Shown here: one piece after another, positions 27,849-36,017 of the stretch
How positions within the stretch are numbered: the stretch's first letter is position 1
How the letters are laid out: every line of letters starts with the position of its first letter
NCBI GenBank assembly: GCA_003457135.1
Contig: DMSQ01000078.1
Location: 1-44,121 of the forward strand
Length of the DNA: 44,121 bases
Origin: Prolixibacteraceae bacterium
GTDB taxonomy: Bacteria; Bacteroidota; Bacteroidia; Bacteroidales; Prolixibacteraceae
Direction: 5' to 3'
The notes under the pieces: model-generated
The model's database searches: none
What the model was told of the DNA's origin: nothing
Seen by the model: only the letters and a program-made list of their open reading frames with translations
Position numbers and translations under genes: made by a program

Positions 27849-29015
27849 ATGCAACATGCCAGACTTCCGAATCCTTTTCGTTCTTCAACCAAAGTTAAAA
27901 TTTTGAGTTTAAGAAACACCACTTTCTTTCAATCTAAATTTCTATTTGTTTGCAGCCTTTGTTTGCTCTTCATATTCGGCATTACAGCCTGTAGCAAGAA
28001 AAATCCGGCTGAATCAGGGACAAGAGGAAGAAAAGCAGGCCCTGTTTCAGTTGAAGTTAAAGTTGTTCAGCCCGAATTACTTCTAAATACCGTATCAGCA
28101 ACGGGAACTATCCTGGCCAATGAAAAAGCCGAAATCAGGCCTGAAATGTCTGGTAGAATCGTAAAAATATTGTTTGAAGAGGGCGCTAATGTTCAGAAAA
28201 ACAAACTCCTGATTAAAATGAACGACAGCGATTTACAAGCTCAGTTGAAACGGAACGAAGCACAGGCCATGTTGTTGAACAACGATGAATTTCAGAAACG
28301 CAAATTACTGGAGATAAAAGCAATCAGTCAGGATGAATATGATGTTGCAAAGAGTTTAATGCTGGTTAATCAGGCCGACAAACAATTGTTGGAAGCCCAG
28401 ATAGCAAAAACTGAAATTTATGCGCCTTTCACCGGAAAAGTTGGGTTACGGGCAGTGAGCGTTGGCAATTATGTGGCCAGCAACACGCTAATCGCAACCA
28501 TACAGCAACTCGATCCCGTAAAAATAGAATTTGACGTTCCCGAGAAATACAGTAGTTTTATTAAGCCTGGTATGGAGATAAGCTTTAGCATTGATGCCCT
28601 GGATTCTGTATTTATGGCCAAAGTATATGCTGTAGAATCGGCCATAACTACTGAAACCCGTACTCTTAAAGTACGGGCCTTATGCTCCAACAAAGCCAAT
28701 TTGCTTAATCCAGGCACATTTGCCCGGGTAGATATGATTCTTGAACGGTTTCCTGAAGCCATAAAGGTTCCGTCAGAAGCAGTCATGACTGTATTGGATG
28801 GAAATTCTGTTTTTATCTGTAAAAACGGAAAAGCTGTTGTTGTACCTGTTAAAACCGGAATCAGGACCGATAGCGAAATACAAATTACCCAAGGTATTTC
28901 GGCTGGCGATAGCCTTATCACGACCGGACTTTTACAGTTGACGAACGGAGCTCCGGTCATGGTGAAAAAGAAGAAAGCCGAAACTCAGACTGTGCCAACC
29001 AAAGAAAAAATGTAA
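27849..29015 (+). CDS. RND efflux periplasmic adaptor lipoprotein (HlyD/MexA family)
   Basis: 388 residues. A long N-terminus precedes a lipoprotein signal with lipobox ITAC, making Cys48 the likely lipidated residue. The body shows the adaptor order: first lipoyl half (about 90-120, IRPEMSGRIVKILFEEGANV), a short helical hairpin, second lipoyl half (APFTGKVGLRAVSVGNYV), then beta-barrel and membrane-proximal domains (about 220-370). It would join the inner-membrane pump to the outer-membrane channel. The pump gene starts 61 bp downstream and the channel gene follows it, so the three form an operon. The substrate cannot be told from sequence; the pump type points to organic compounds rather than metals. 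Confidence 0.93.
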   Translation: MQHARLPNPFRSSTKVKILSLRNTTFFQSKFLFVCSLCLLFIFGITACSKKNPAESGTRGRKAGPVSVEVKVVQPELLLNTVSATGTILANEKAEIRPEMSGRIVKILFEEGANVQKNKLLIKMNDSDLQAQLKRNEAQAMLLNNDEFQKRKLLEIKAISQDEYDVAKSLMLVNQADKQLLEAQIAKTEIYAPFTGKVGLRAVSVGNYVASNTLIATIQQLDPVKIEFDVPEKYSSFIKPGMEISFSIDALDSVFMAKVYAVESAITTETRTLKVRALCSNKANLLNPGTFARVDMILERFPEAIKVPSEAVMTVLDGNSVFICKNGKAVVVPVKTGIRTDSEIQITQGISAGDSLITTGLLQLTNGAPVMVKKKKAETQTVPTKEKM

Positions 29016-29076
29016 AACGACTCTGGCATCCTTTTTAGATTGAAGATTTAATTCTGCCAATTAACACTCAATTCTT

Positions 29077-32000
29077 ATGAACTTTTCAGGAATATTTATA
29101 AAACGACCGGTACTTGCGATGGTTCTTTCCATCCTGGTGGTACTGTTCGGGATCATCGGATACAACTTTTTAGGTGTTCGCGAATATCCAAGTATCGATC
29201 CGCCAACAGTAACTGTAAGTACCTCATATCCTGGAGCAAATGCCGATGTAATTGAGAGCCAGATTACCGAACCCCTCGAAGAAAGTATCAATGGGATTGC
29301 AGGTATCCGCACCCTGACCTCTTCCTCGCGCGATGGGGGCAGTAACATTACAGTCGAGTTTCAAATTGGAATTGAAATGGAGGCTGCGGCCAATGATGTA
29401 CGCGACCGGGTTTCACAGGCACGAAGACAACTTCCTCCTGATGTTGACCCTCCGATTGTGGTAAAATCGGATGCTGACGCCAGCCCCATTTATGTGATGA
29501 CTGTCCAAAGCGATAAGCGCAACTTGCTGCAATTGTCGGAACTGACCAACAACGTCCTGAAAGAAAGGTTGCAAACGATCCCTGGAGTTAGTGATATCCG
29601 CATTTACGGCGAAAAGAGATATGCCATTAAATTATATATTGATCCGCTTAAATTAGCCGGCTATAAACTCACCCCGCTGGATGTGCGCGATGCCCTGAAC
29701 CGCGAAAACGTAGAGCTGCCAACAGGCAGGATTGAAGGTTACGGATCGGAGCTTTCGGTCCGCACACTGGGCAGAATGACCACTGCCGACGATTTCAATA
29801 ACATGATTATCAAAGAATCAGCAGGAACGCTGGTTAAATTCAAAGATATAGGAAACGCAATACTGACGGCTCAAAATGAAAAAACCGTGATGCGCGGGGA
29901 AGGTGGTATCAAAATGGTTGGATTGGCCGTTTCGCCCCAACCGGGAGCCAACCACATTGCCATTGTTGATGAACTGAAAATCAGGCTTGAACAAATCAAA
30001 AAAGATTTGCCCGAAGATATCACTCTCCGAATGATTTCCGACACAACCCTGACCATTCGAAATGCCATCACCGAGGTTCAGGAAACCATCCTGATTTCAT
30101 TTTTACTCGTAGTAATGGTTATTTTTCTTTTCCTTCGCGAATGGAGAACTACCTTAATTCCGGTTTTTGCTATCCCTATTTCACTCATCGGGACCTTCTT
30201 CCTGATGTATATGGCCGGTTATACCATCAATATTTTAACCCTGTTAAGCATTGTACTTGCGACTGGATTGGTGGTGGACGATGCCATTGTGGTACTCGAA
30301 AATATTTATAGCAAAATCGAAAAAGGCATGGATCCGATGGAGGCCGGAATGATCGGATCGAAAGAAATTTTTTTCGCTATCCTTTCGACTACCATTACCC
30401 TGGCGGCCGTATTTCTGCCGATCATATTTCTGGAGGGGTTTACCGGAAAGCTGTTTCGTGAATTTGCCATCGTGATGGCCGGTGCGGTAATTATTTCGGC
30501 CTTTGTTTCCCTGACCCTGACCCCAATGATGAGCGCCCACTGGCTTCGCCATAGCGAGCACCACAGCAGATTCTATGTATATTCTGAGAAGTTCTTTGTC
30601 TCCCTGATTTCAAGATACAACCTTTCGTTGCAGCATTTCCTGAAACACCGGTGGATCGCATTCGTCATCATGGGCATTTCGGTTATTCTGATTGCTATCC
30701 TTTGGCCAAGGATTCCTTCGGAACTGGCTCCTATGCAGGACAAAAGCCGGATTATGGTCAATGTTACAGCTCCGGAAGGGACTTCGTTTGAAAGAATGGA
30801 CGAATACATGACGGCAATGACTGTTATCGTTGATACCATTCCTGAAAAACTATCTTTCATGAGCATGACTTCGCCCGGTTTTGGAGGATCTTCCACCAAT
30901 TCAGGATTCGTCAGGATAACATTGACGCAGCCGGGTGAACGTGAACGTTCGCAGTCGGAAATTGCCGATATGCTTGCTGGCATTACCCGTAAAATGACAT
31001 TCGCCCGCACCATCGTTAGCCAGGAACAGACGATTCAGGTGGGAAGGGGCGGCGGCCTGCCTGTTCAGTATATCATTCAGGCGCCCACACTGGAAAAACT
31101 AAAAAAAGTTCTGCCTGAATTCATGGAAAAAGCACAGGCTGATCCGGCATTTCAGGTGGTTGACCTTAACCTGAAGTTTAACAAGCCTGAAATGACTATC
31201 CAGATTGACCGGGAACGGGCCCGGACTTTGGGAGTTACTATCCGCGACATAGCAGAAACGCTGCAACTGTTCTTTTCAGGACAACGAATGGGTTATTTCA
31301 TTTACAACGGTAAACAATACGAGGTAATCGGGCAGGCCGCCCGTACTTTCCGCGATAATCCGATGGATCTGAGTACCGTTTATATCCGCAACCGTCGTTC
31401 AGAATTGGTTCAGCTCGATAACCTTATTCAGGTGAAATACAGTTCGAGCCTGCCACAGTTGTACCGTTTTAACCGGTATGTGTCGGCTACAGTTTCGGCC
31501 AATCCTGCCGACGGATATACGCTGGGACAAAGTATCGAAGCCATGGACCGCATCGCGAAGGATGTTCTCGACGATACTTACTCAACCAGCCTTTCGGGTC
31601 CTTCGCGCGATTTTGCTGAAAGTTCGAACACCCTGCTCTTTGCTTTTGGACTCGCCCTGATCCTGATTTATCTGATCCTTGCTGCTCAGTTCGAGAGTTT
31701 CCGCGATCCGATGGTGATCATGTTTACTGTTCCGCTGGCCATCGCCGGCGCTTTGATTTCGCTGATTTCATTCGGCCAGACGGTCAATATCTTCAGCCAG
31801 ATCGGTATGATCATGCTCATTGGGATTGTAACGAAAAACGGTATTCTGATTGTTGAATTTGCCAACCAAAAAAGAGAGGCCGGAGCCAATCTGCTTCAGG
31901 CAGCAATCGAAGCTTCTACCCAACGATTCCGTCCAATTTTGATGACGAGCCTGGCCACAGTTTTGGGCGCTTTGCCTATTGCACTTTCACTCGGAGCTGG

Positions 32001-32169
32001 TTCAAAAAGCCGTGTTTCGATGGGGATTGTCATTATCGGAGGACTGATGTTTGCTCTTATCCTGACTTTGTATGTTATTCCGGCTTTATATACTTATTTT
32101 TCAGCCTTGGGGAAAGAACACCCGCACTCTGCTGAAAAAGAGGAGAGTCCGGAAAAAAATAACCAATAA
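29077..32169 (+). CDS. RND multidrug-type efflux pump, inner-membrane transporter (HAE1, AcrB/MexB family)
   Basis: 1030 residues, the usual length for the family. It starts with NFSGIFIKRPVLAMVLSILV (TM1), followed by the first large periplasmic loop, TM2-TM6, a linker, TM7, the second periplasmic loop and TM8-TM12. The proton-relay pair is present in TM4 as Asp401-Asp402 (GLVVDDAIVVLENI). The C-terminal half has the conserved TKNGILIVEFANQ segment with the expected Lys. Proton-driven trimeric pump acting with the adaptor upstream and the TolC-type protein downstream. No local repressor gene is present. Confidence 0.95.
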   Translation: MNFSGIFIKRPVLAMVLSILVVLFGIIGYNFLGVREYPSIDPPTVTVSTSYPGANADVIESQITEPLEESINGIAGIRTLTSSSRDGGSNITVEFQIGIEMEAAANDVRDRVSQARRQLPPDVDPPIVVKSDADASPIYVMTVQSDKRNLLQLSELTNNVLKERLQTIPGVSDIRIYGEKRYAIKLYIDPLKLAGYKLTPLDVRDALNRENVELPTGRIEGYGSELSVRTLGRMTTADDFNNMIIKESAGTLVKFKDIGNAILTAQNEKTVMRGEGGIKMVGLAVSPQPGANHIAIVDELKIRLEQIKKDLPEDITLRMISDTTLTIRNAITEVQETILISFLLVVMVIFLFLREWRTTLIPVFAIPISLIGTFFLMYMAGYTINILTLLSIVLATGLVVDDAIVVLENIYSKIEKGMDPMEAGMIGSKEIFFAILSTTITLAAVFLPIIFLEGFTGKLFREFAIVMAGAVIISAFVSLTLTPMMSAHWLRHSEHHSRFYVYSEKFFVSLISRYNLSLQHFLKHRWIAFVIMGISVILIAILWPRIPSELAPMQDKSRIMVNVTAPEGTSFERMDEYMTAMTVIVDTIPEKLSFMSMTSPGFGGSSTNSGFVRITLTQPGERERSQSEIADMLAGITRKMTFARTIVSQEQTIQVGRGGGLPVQYIIQAPTLEKLKKVLPEFMEKAQADPAFQVVDLNLKFNKPEMTIQIDRERARTLGVTIRDIAETLQLFFSGQRMGYFIYNGKQYEVIGQAARTFRDNPMDLSTVYIRNRRSELVQLDNLIQVKYSSSLPQLYRFNRYVSATVSANPADGYTLGQSIEAMDRIAKDVLDDTYSTSLSGPSRDFAESSNTLLFAFGLALILIYLILAAQFESFRDPMVIMFTVPLAIAGALISLISFGQTVNIFSQIGMIMLIGIVTKNGILIVEFANQKREAGANLLQAAIEASTQRFRPILMTSLATVLGALPIALSLGAGSKSRVSMGIVIIGGLMFALILTLYVIPALYTYFSALGKEHPHSAEKEESPEKNNQ

Positions 32170-32232
32170 CCAATGATCAATATCGAATAAGAAATAAGAA
32201 ACCGGGGAACCTTTCTCCTGTGCGGTTCTTTC

Positions 32233-32253
32233 TCCCCCTCAAGTGGAGGGGGA
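32233..32253. repeat. C-rich/G-rich hairpin between pump and channel genes
   Basis: TCCCCCTC (32233-32240) pairs perfectly with GAGGGGGA (32246-32253) over a 5-nt loop, with a further GGGGGGAGG just after it. It lies in the 113-bp gap between the pump gene and the TolC-type gene, 30 bp before the latter's ATG. I recall similar short CCCCCT...AGGGGG palindromes in other Bacteroidota intergenic regions, but have not checked this. Confidence 0.6.
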
Positions 32254-32282
32254 CGGGGGGAGGCTTCCAAAATAAATTAATA

Positions 32283-33605
32283 ATGAAACTTCGAATCACA
32301 ATAACTGTTTTCATCATTGCTCAGGGAATATTGACTTTTGGTCAGGACACCCTTAAACTGAAAGATGCGATCGTGTTGTCCCTTCAGAACAATTATTCCA
32401 TTTCGTTGGCTGAAAATACCGCGAAGATTTCCGAAATCACCAATTCAGCAGGAAATGCAGGAATGTTGCCGAAAGTTGACCTGAATGCCACCCGGTCGTA
32501 CGCACTCAATAATTCGAAAGCCATATATTTTGATGGCAGGGTTCGTGATGTACCCAAAGCTAAATCCAACATTCAAAATGCGGGGATACAACTTTCATGG
32601 ACTATTTTCGATGGGTTAAACATGTTTATCCAACGCGATAAATTGAATGAATTAGAGCAACTAAGCAACACGCAATTGAGAGGTGTCGTCGAAAACACAG
32701 TGGCTCAGGTAAGCCGGATTTACTACGATATTGTGGTTCAACAAGAGGTACTGGATTTATATCACGAAGCGCTGCAAATCTCGACCCAACGCAAGCAATT
32801 TGCCAAAGCCCGACTTGATTTGGGTGGTGGATCAGAACTAACCTTCCTGCAGGCCACTGTTGACATGAATGCTGACAGCGCCAATTACATGAAACAACTG
32901 TCGGTAGTCAAAAATTTGAAATCTGACTTCAACCTGATCCTTTGTCGAGATATAAGTACCAATGTGTTGGTTGAGAAAAATATTCCGGTTGATGAATCAT
33001 TGATTTATGAAGTACTCTGGAAAAATGTTCAGGAGCAAAGTCCCGATTTACTTGAAGCCCGGAGTGCAATAAATCTGGCAAACCTCTACACTAAAGAAAT
33101 CAAATCGGTACAATTACCTCGTCTGAGTTTAAACTCAGCGTATTCATACAATAAATCACAAACGGATGTCGGGACATTTACAAGCAACCGGAATCTTGGT
33201 TTTTCAGCCGGGTTGACGCTCAGTTACAATCTGTTTAACGGTTTTACCAATAACCAAAAAATTAAAATTGCCAGGATCAGGGAAGAATCAGCCATTCAGG
33301 ATGCTGAATTGCAGGAACTAACTTTGGAAGCCAACCTGCAACAAATATATACCGATTTTCAAACCAACCTTAAATTGGTTCGTTTCGAAAAAGAAAACAT
33401 GAAGTTTGCCCGTTTGAACTGGAACATTGCCCAGGAAAAATACAAACTTGGCGGCATGAATGATATAGAATTGCGCGATACACAGAAAAAACTGATGGAT
33501 GCCGAAACCCGGCTTTTACAAGCGCTGTTTCAATGCAAATCAGCCGAAATAGAATTACTGCGGATCAGCGGCCAGCTTTCCGGTTCGGTTGATCCAGTGA
33601 AATAG
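32283..33605 (+). CDS. TolC-family outer-membrane efflux channel
   Basis: 440 residues when started at the ATG at 32283, which gives a clean signal peptide (MKLRITITVFIIAQ..., cleavage about TFG|QD). A GTG-initiated extension to 32220 would translate the G-rich hairpin and is rejected. Two structurally repeated halves, each with long helices and beta segments, match the OEP family. Examples are LKLKDAIVLSLQNNYSISLA near the N-terminus and the equivalent after about residue 240. The ending SAEIELLRISGQL is typical. It forms the outer-membrane exit duct of the RND system; third gene of the operon. Confidence 0.92.
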   Translation: MKLRITITVFIIAQGILTFGQDTLKLKDAIVLSLQNNYSISLAENTAKISEITNSAGNAGMLPKVDLNATRSYALNNSKAIYFDGRVRDVPKAKSNIQNAGIQLSWTIFDGLNMFIQRDKLNELEQLSNTQLRGVVENTVAQVSRIYYDIVVQQEVLDLYHEALQISTQRKQFAKARLDLGGGSELTFLQATVDMNADSANYMKQLSVVKNLKSDFNLILCRDISTNVLVEKNIPVDESLIYEVLWKNVQEQSPDLLEARSAINLANLYTKEIKSVQLPRLSLNSAYSYNKSQTDVGTFTSNRNLGFSAGLTLSYNLFNGFTNNQKIKIARIREESAIQDAELQELTLEANLQQIYTDFQTNLKLVRFEKENMKFARLNWNIAQEKYKLGGMNDIELRDTQKKLMDAETRLLQALFQCKSAEIELLRISGQLSGSVDPVK

Positions 33606-33997
33606 TTCGTCGAGCCAGGATATTGTATATTCATAGTCAATGTTTTCATTGGTTGTCATTGGTTGTCATTGATTGTCATTAGTTGTCGTTTCACAAACGC
33701 GAAGCTAATGACTACAAATGACGTGAAACAAATGACCACTTTGACCAGTGATGAACGACACTTACCCAATCCCTTGCGCACAATTTTCCTGTTATACAAC
33801 AATTCTGCAAAATTGCCTGATTAGCTATTACTGCACTCCACATTATTTACTAAGTTAGTAATCTGCAAATCGAAAAATCAATTCAGAACCAACGACTTGT
33901 TTTACTGAATTTTATATTTTCACAATTGGTACGACAAGTTACAAATTTAAACTTGTAATGATGTTTCGCTTTGTTACAAATCAAAAAGATAATCCTC
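33606..33997. other. 392-bp intergenic region with decamer array and inverted repeats
   Basis: There is no coding sequence I can support. The left part (33643-33737) carries the TTGTCATTRR decamer array and complementary AATGAC elements, listed separately. The right part is AT-rich and probably holds the GNAT promoter. ACAAGTT (33934-33940) and AACTTGT (33950-33956) form a perfect 7-bp inverted repeat with a 9-nt spacer, 41 bp before the GNAT ATG, and could be an operator. Confidence 0.5.
33643..33737. repeat. TTGTCATTRR decamer array facing AATGAC copies
   Basis: Five 10-bp units (33643-33692) read TTTTCATTGG, TTGTCATTGG, TTGTCATTGA, TTGTCATTAG and TTGTCGTTTC. They are followed by CTAATGAC (33704-33711), AAATGAC and CAAATGAC, reverse complements of the unit core. 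GTTTCAC (33687-33693) can also pair with GTGAAAC (33723-33729). The element can fold into alternative hairpins. A related element lies at 35872-35964. Confidence 0.7.
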
Positions 33998-34480
33998 ATG
34001 CAGGTTGATTTATCCAAAATTCAAATCAGAGAAATCGGGCCAAATGAAATTGGAATTCTAACCACCTACCGGATGGCTTACCTTACCGAAATGCAGGGCG
34101 AAAGAAGCGAAGAATATCAATCGAAACTGAAAGAAGAGCTGACAAATTATTTTATAGCAGCCTTGTCTGAAAATCGTATTTTCGCATATTTAGCTGAACA
34201 GGAAGGTGAAATACTAAGCTTTGGCGCCATGGTGTTAAAAAAAATACCGGGTGATTTCAATCAATCCATGTACCTTGAAGGTGACATCCTGAACATGTAC
34301 ACCGTTCCGTTTGCACGCCGGAAAGGGATCTCAGCCCTGATTCTTCAGGAACTTCTGAACGAAGCCCGTCACAGAGGAATTAGCAAGGTATCCTTACATA
34401 CCTCAAAAGATGGTGAAAAACTGTACCGGAAATTTGGGTTCAGCGAACCGGTTTACCCTGTTCTGGAATTATGCCTGTAA
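33998..34480 (+). CDS. GNAT family N-acetyltransferase
   Basis: 160 residues from the ATG at 33998; a TTG start 27 bp upstream is less likely. The acetyl-CoA-binding motif A is visible as MYTVPFARRKGISALIL (R-x-x-G-x-S/A type), followed by a helix, LHTSKDGEKLYRKFGF and a terminal beta strand. The acceptor is unknown. It lies 56 bp before the SpoIID-type gene and upstream of the AmpG-type gene, so a link to cell-wall fragment metabolism is possible but only contextual. Confidence 0.88.
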   Translation: MQVDLSKIQIREIGPNEIGILTTYRMAYLTEMQGERSEEYQSKLKEELTNYFIAALSENRIFAYLAEQEGEILSFGAMVLKKIPGDFNQSMYLEGDILNMYTVPFARRKGISALILQELLNEARHRGISKVSLHTSKDGEKLYRKFGFSEPVYPVLELCL

Positions 34481-34487
34481 AAAACTG

Positions 34488-34513
34488 TAGAGACGTAATA
34501 TATTACGTCTCTA
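34488..34513. repeat. 26-bp perfect palindrome after the GNAT gene
   Basis: TAGAGACGTAATA (34488-34500) is followed directly by its exact reverse complement (34501-34513). It starts 8 bp after the GNAT stop codon and ends 23 bp before the SpoIID-type start. It could be a terminator or mRNA-end hairpin, although no T-run follows. Palindromes with GAGACG...CGTCTC ends are, as I recall, dispersed in many Bacteroidota and cyanobacterial genomes. Confidence 0.8.
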
Positions 34514-34536
34514 TCTAATAATTGAAACTTGAAACT

Positions 34537-35868
34537 ATGAAAGAACCACAATTAAGCATTGGAATCATGTATCAGCAGGAAATTATTTTCAGGCTGAACG
34601 AACGATATTTATTGGCGCCGTATGGGGTGCCCCTGGAAGGAATTCAGAAGGTTGAATACCTTGATGGTAAAATCCGGTTCAACGGTGAAATAACCGATGA
34701 AGAAGAACTTCTTTTCGAACCAGTCAGATACCACGAATCTTCCTTCGAATTAAACGATGTAACCATCGGTATTCAGTTCCATTGGGAACGAAAAGAAGAT
34801 CAAACATTTAAAGGTTCGCTGAAAATCATTATTGAAAATGAAAAGCTGACTGCCATAAACATTTTACCACTTGAAGATTACCTGGTCAGCGTAATTTCAT
34901 CGGAAATGAGCGCAACCAGCAGTTCCGAACTTTTAAAAGCACATGCCGTTATCTCGCGCTCTTGGTTACTTGCTCAGATCGAAAAAGGCAAAGCGCTTCA
35001 GGAATCGGGTAAAATTTACCAAAGTATAGTTGAAACCCCGGAAGAATATATACGCTGGTACGACCGCGAAGATCATCAAAATTTTGATGTTTGCGGCGAT
35101 GACCATTGCCAGCGTTACCAGGGAATTACACGTCAGTCAACTCCTTTGGTTGAACAGGCCATTGCTGAAACGCGCGGAATGTTACTGATGTACTACGACC
35201 ATATTTGCGATGCACGTTTTTCGAAAAGCTGTGGTGGAATCTCAGAAACTTTCGAAAACGTGTGGGAGCCCGAAGCTCATCCCTATCTGCAATCAATTAT
35301 TGACAATCCATCACTTTCAGAAGGATATAATGCTGACCTGACCAACGAAACTGCTGCTGAAAAATGGATCCGAAATGCTCCTGAAGCTTTTTGCAACACC
35401 CGCGATAAGGAAGTTCTATCGCAGGTACTGAATGATTACGATCAGGAAACCAAAGATTTTTACCGCTGGAACCTGACTTATCAGCAAGCCGATTTAGCCG
35501 GACTCATTGCCAGAAAATCAGGAAGGGACTTTGGCGCAATTATCGATTTGATTCCTGTTGAACGCGGAAAATCGGGCCGGTTAAAAAAGTTGAAAATTGT
35601 CGGCACCAAACTCACGCTGACTGTCGGGAAGGAGCTTGAAATCCGTAAAACCTTATCCGAATCGCATTTATACAGTTCTGCTTTTGTGGTGGACAAAATG
35701 AACATCGAAAATGGCATTCCGGGCGAATTTAAACTTACCGGCGCCGGCTGGGGACATGGAGTTGGCCTTTGCCAGATTGGCGCTGCCATGATGGGAGCCA
35801 AAGGCTATCCTTATGATGAAATATTATTGCACTATTTCAGGGGAGCAAGCATTTCGAAGGAGTATTGA
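34537..35868 (+). CDS. SpoIID/LytB-type putative peptidoglycan glycan-strand enzyme without signal peptide
   Basis: 443 residues from the ATG at 34537. The SpoIID domain runs from about residue 100 to the end. LPLEDYLVSVISSEMS holds the Glu that is catalytic in SpoIID lytic transglycosylases, followed by LLKAHAVISRSWLLA. Cys/His-containing segments (VCGDDHCQRYQG, RFSKSCGGISETFENVW) and the conserved end GWGHGVGLCQIGAAMMGAKG are also present. In spore formers SpoIID cleaves denuded glycan strands outside the membrane. This protein starts directly with a beta-rich N-terminal region and has neither signal peptide nor membrane anchor, so it may act in the cytoplasm. The AmpG-like transporter gene follows by 149 bp, so a role with imported muropeptides or glycans is a reasonable inference. 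Confidence 0.88.
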   Translation: MKEPQLSIGIMYQQEIIFRLNERYLLAPYGVPLEGIQKVEYLDGKIRFNGEITDEEELLFEPVRYHESSFELNDVTIGIQFHWERKEDQTFKGSLKIIIENEKLTAINILPLEDYLVSVISSEMSATSSSELLKAHAVISRSWLLAQIEKGKALQESGKIYQSIVETPEEYIRWYDREDHQNFDVCGDDHCQRYQGITRQSTPLVEQAIAETRGMLLMYYDHICDARFSKSCGGISETFENVWEPEAHPYLQSIIDNPSLSEGYNADLTNETAAEKWIRNAPEAFCNTRDKEVLSQVLNDYDQETKDFYRWNLTYQQADLAGLIARKSGRDFGAIIDLIPVERGKSGRLKKLKIVGTKLTLTVGKELEIRKTLSESHLYSSAFVVDKMNIENGIPGEFKLTGAGWGHGVGLCQIGAAMMGAKGYPYDEILLHYFRGASISKEY

Positions 35869-35871
35869 AAT

Positions 35872-35964
35872 GTCATTGGTAGTCATTAGCTTTGCGTCAT
35901 TGATAGTCATTTGCTTCGAAGTGTTCAATGACTATTGAATGACCATCTAATGACTATCAATGAC
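35872..35964. repeat. GTCATT/AATGAC long imperfect hairpin
   Basis: The left arm GTCATTGGTAGTCATTAG (35872-35889) is complementary to CTAATGACTATCAATGAC (35947-35964) at 17 of 18 positions. Inside it, GTCATTGATAGTCATT (35896-35911) pairs with AATGACTATTGAATGAC (35927-35943) with a single bulge. The element starts 4 bp after the SpoIID-type stop codon. It shares its GTCATT core with the array at 33643-33737. Confidence 0.75.
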
Positions 35965-36017
35965 AATAGAAATGACCAATATCCAATGCTGAATAACCAA
36001 TAACCAAAATTATCTCC

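Noticed and set aside
32220..32282. GTG-started N-terminal extension of the TolC-family protein
   Set aside because: It would translate the G-rich hairpin and push the signal peptide inward; the ATG at 32283 gives a normal signal peptide.
33643..33737. CRISPR array
   Set aside because: The units are only 10 bp, directly adjacent without unique spacers, and no cas gene is present.
33961..34008. 15-codon frame just before and overlapping the GNAT start (starts ATGTTTCGC)
   Set aside because: It is too short and unsupported by any family; it could be a leader peptide but nothing else points to that.
34537..35868. Sporulation gene
   Set aside because: SpoIID-domain proteins occur widely in non-sporulating bacteria, and no other sporulation gene is present.
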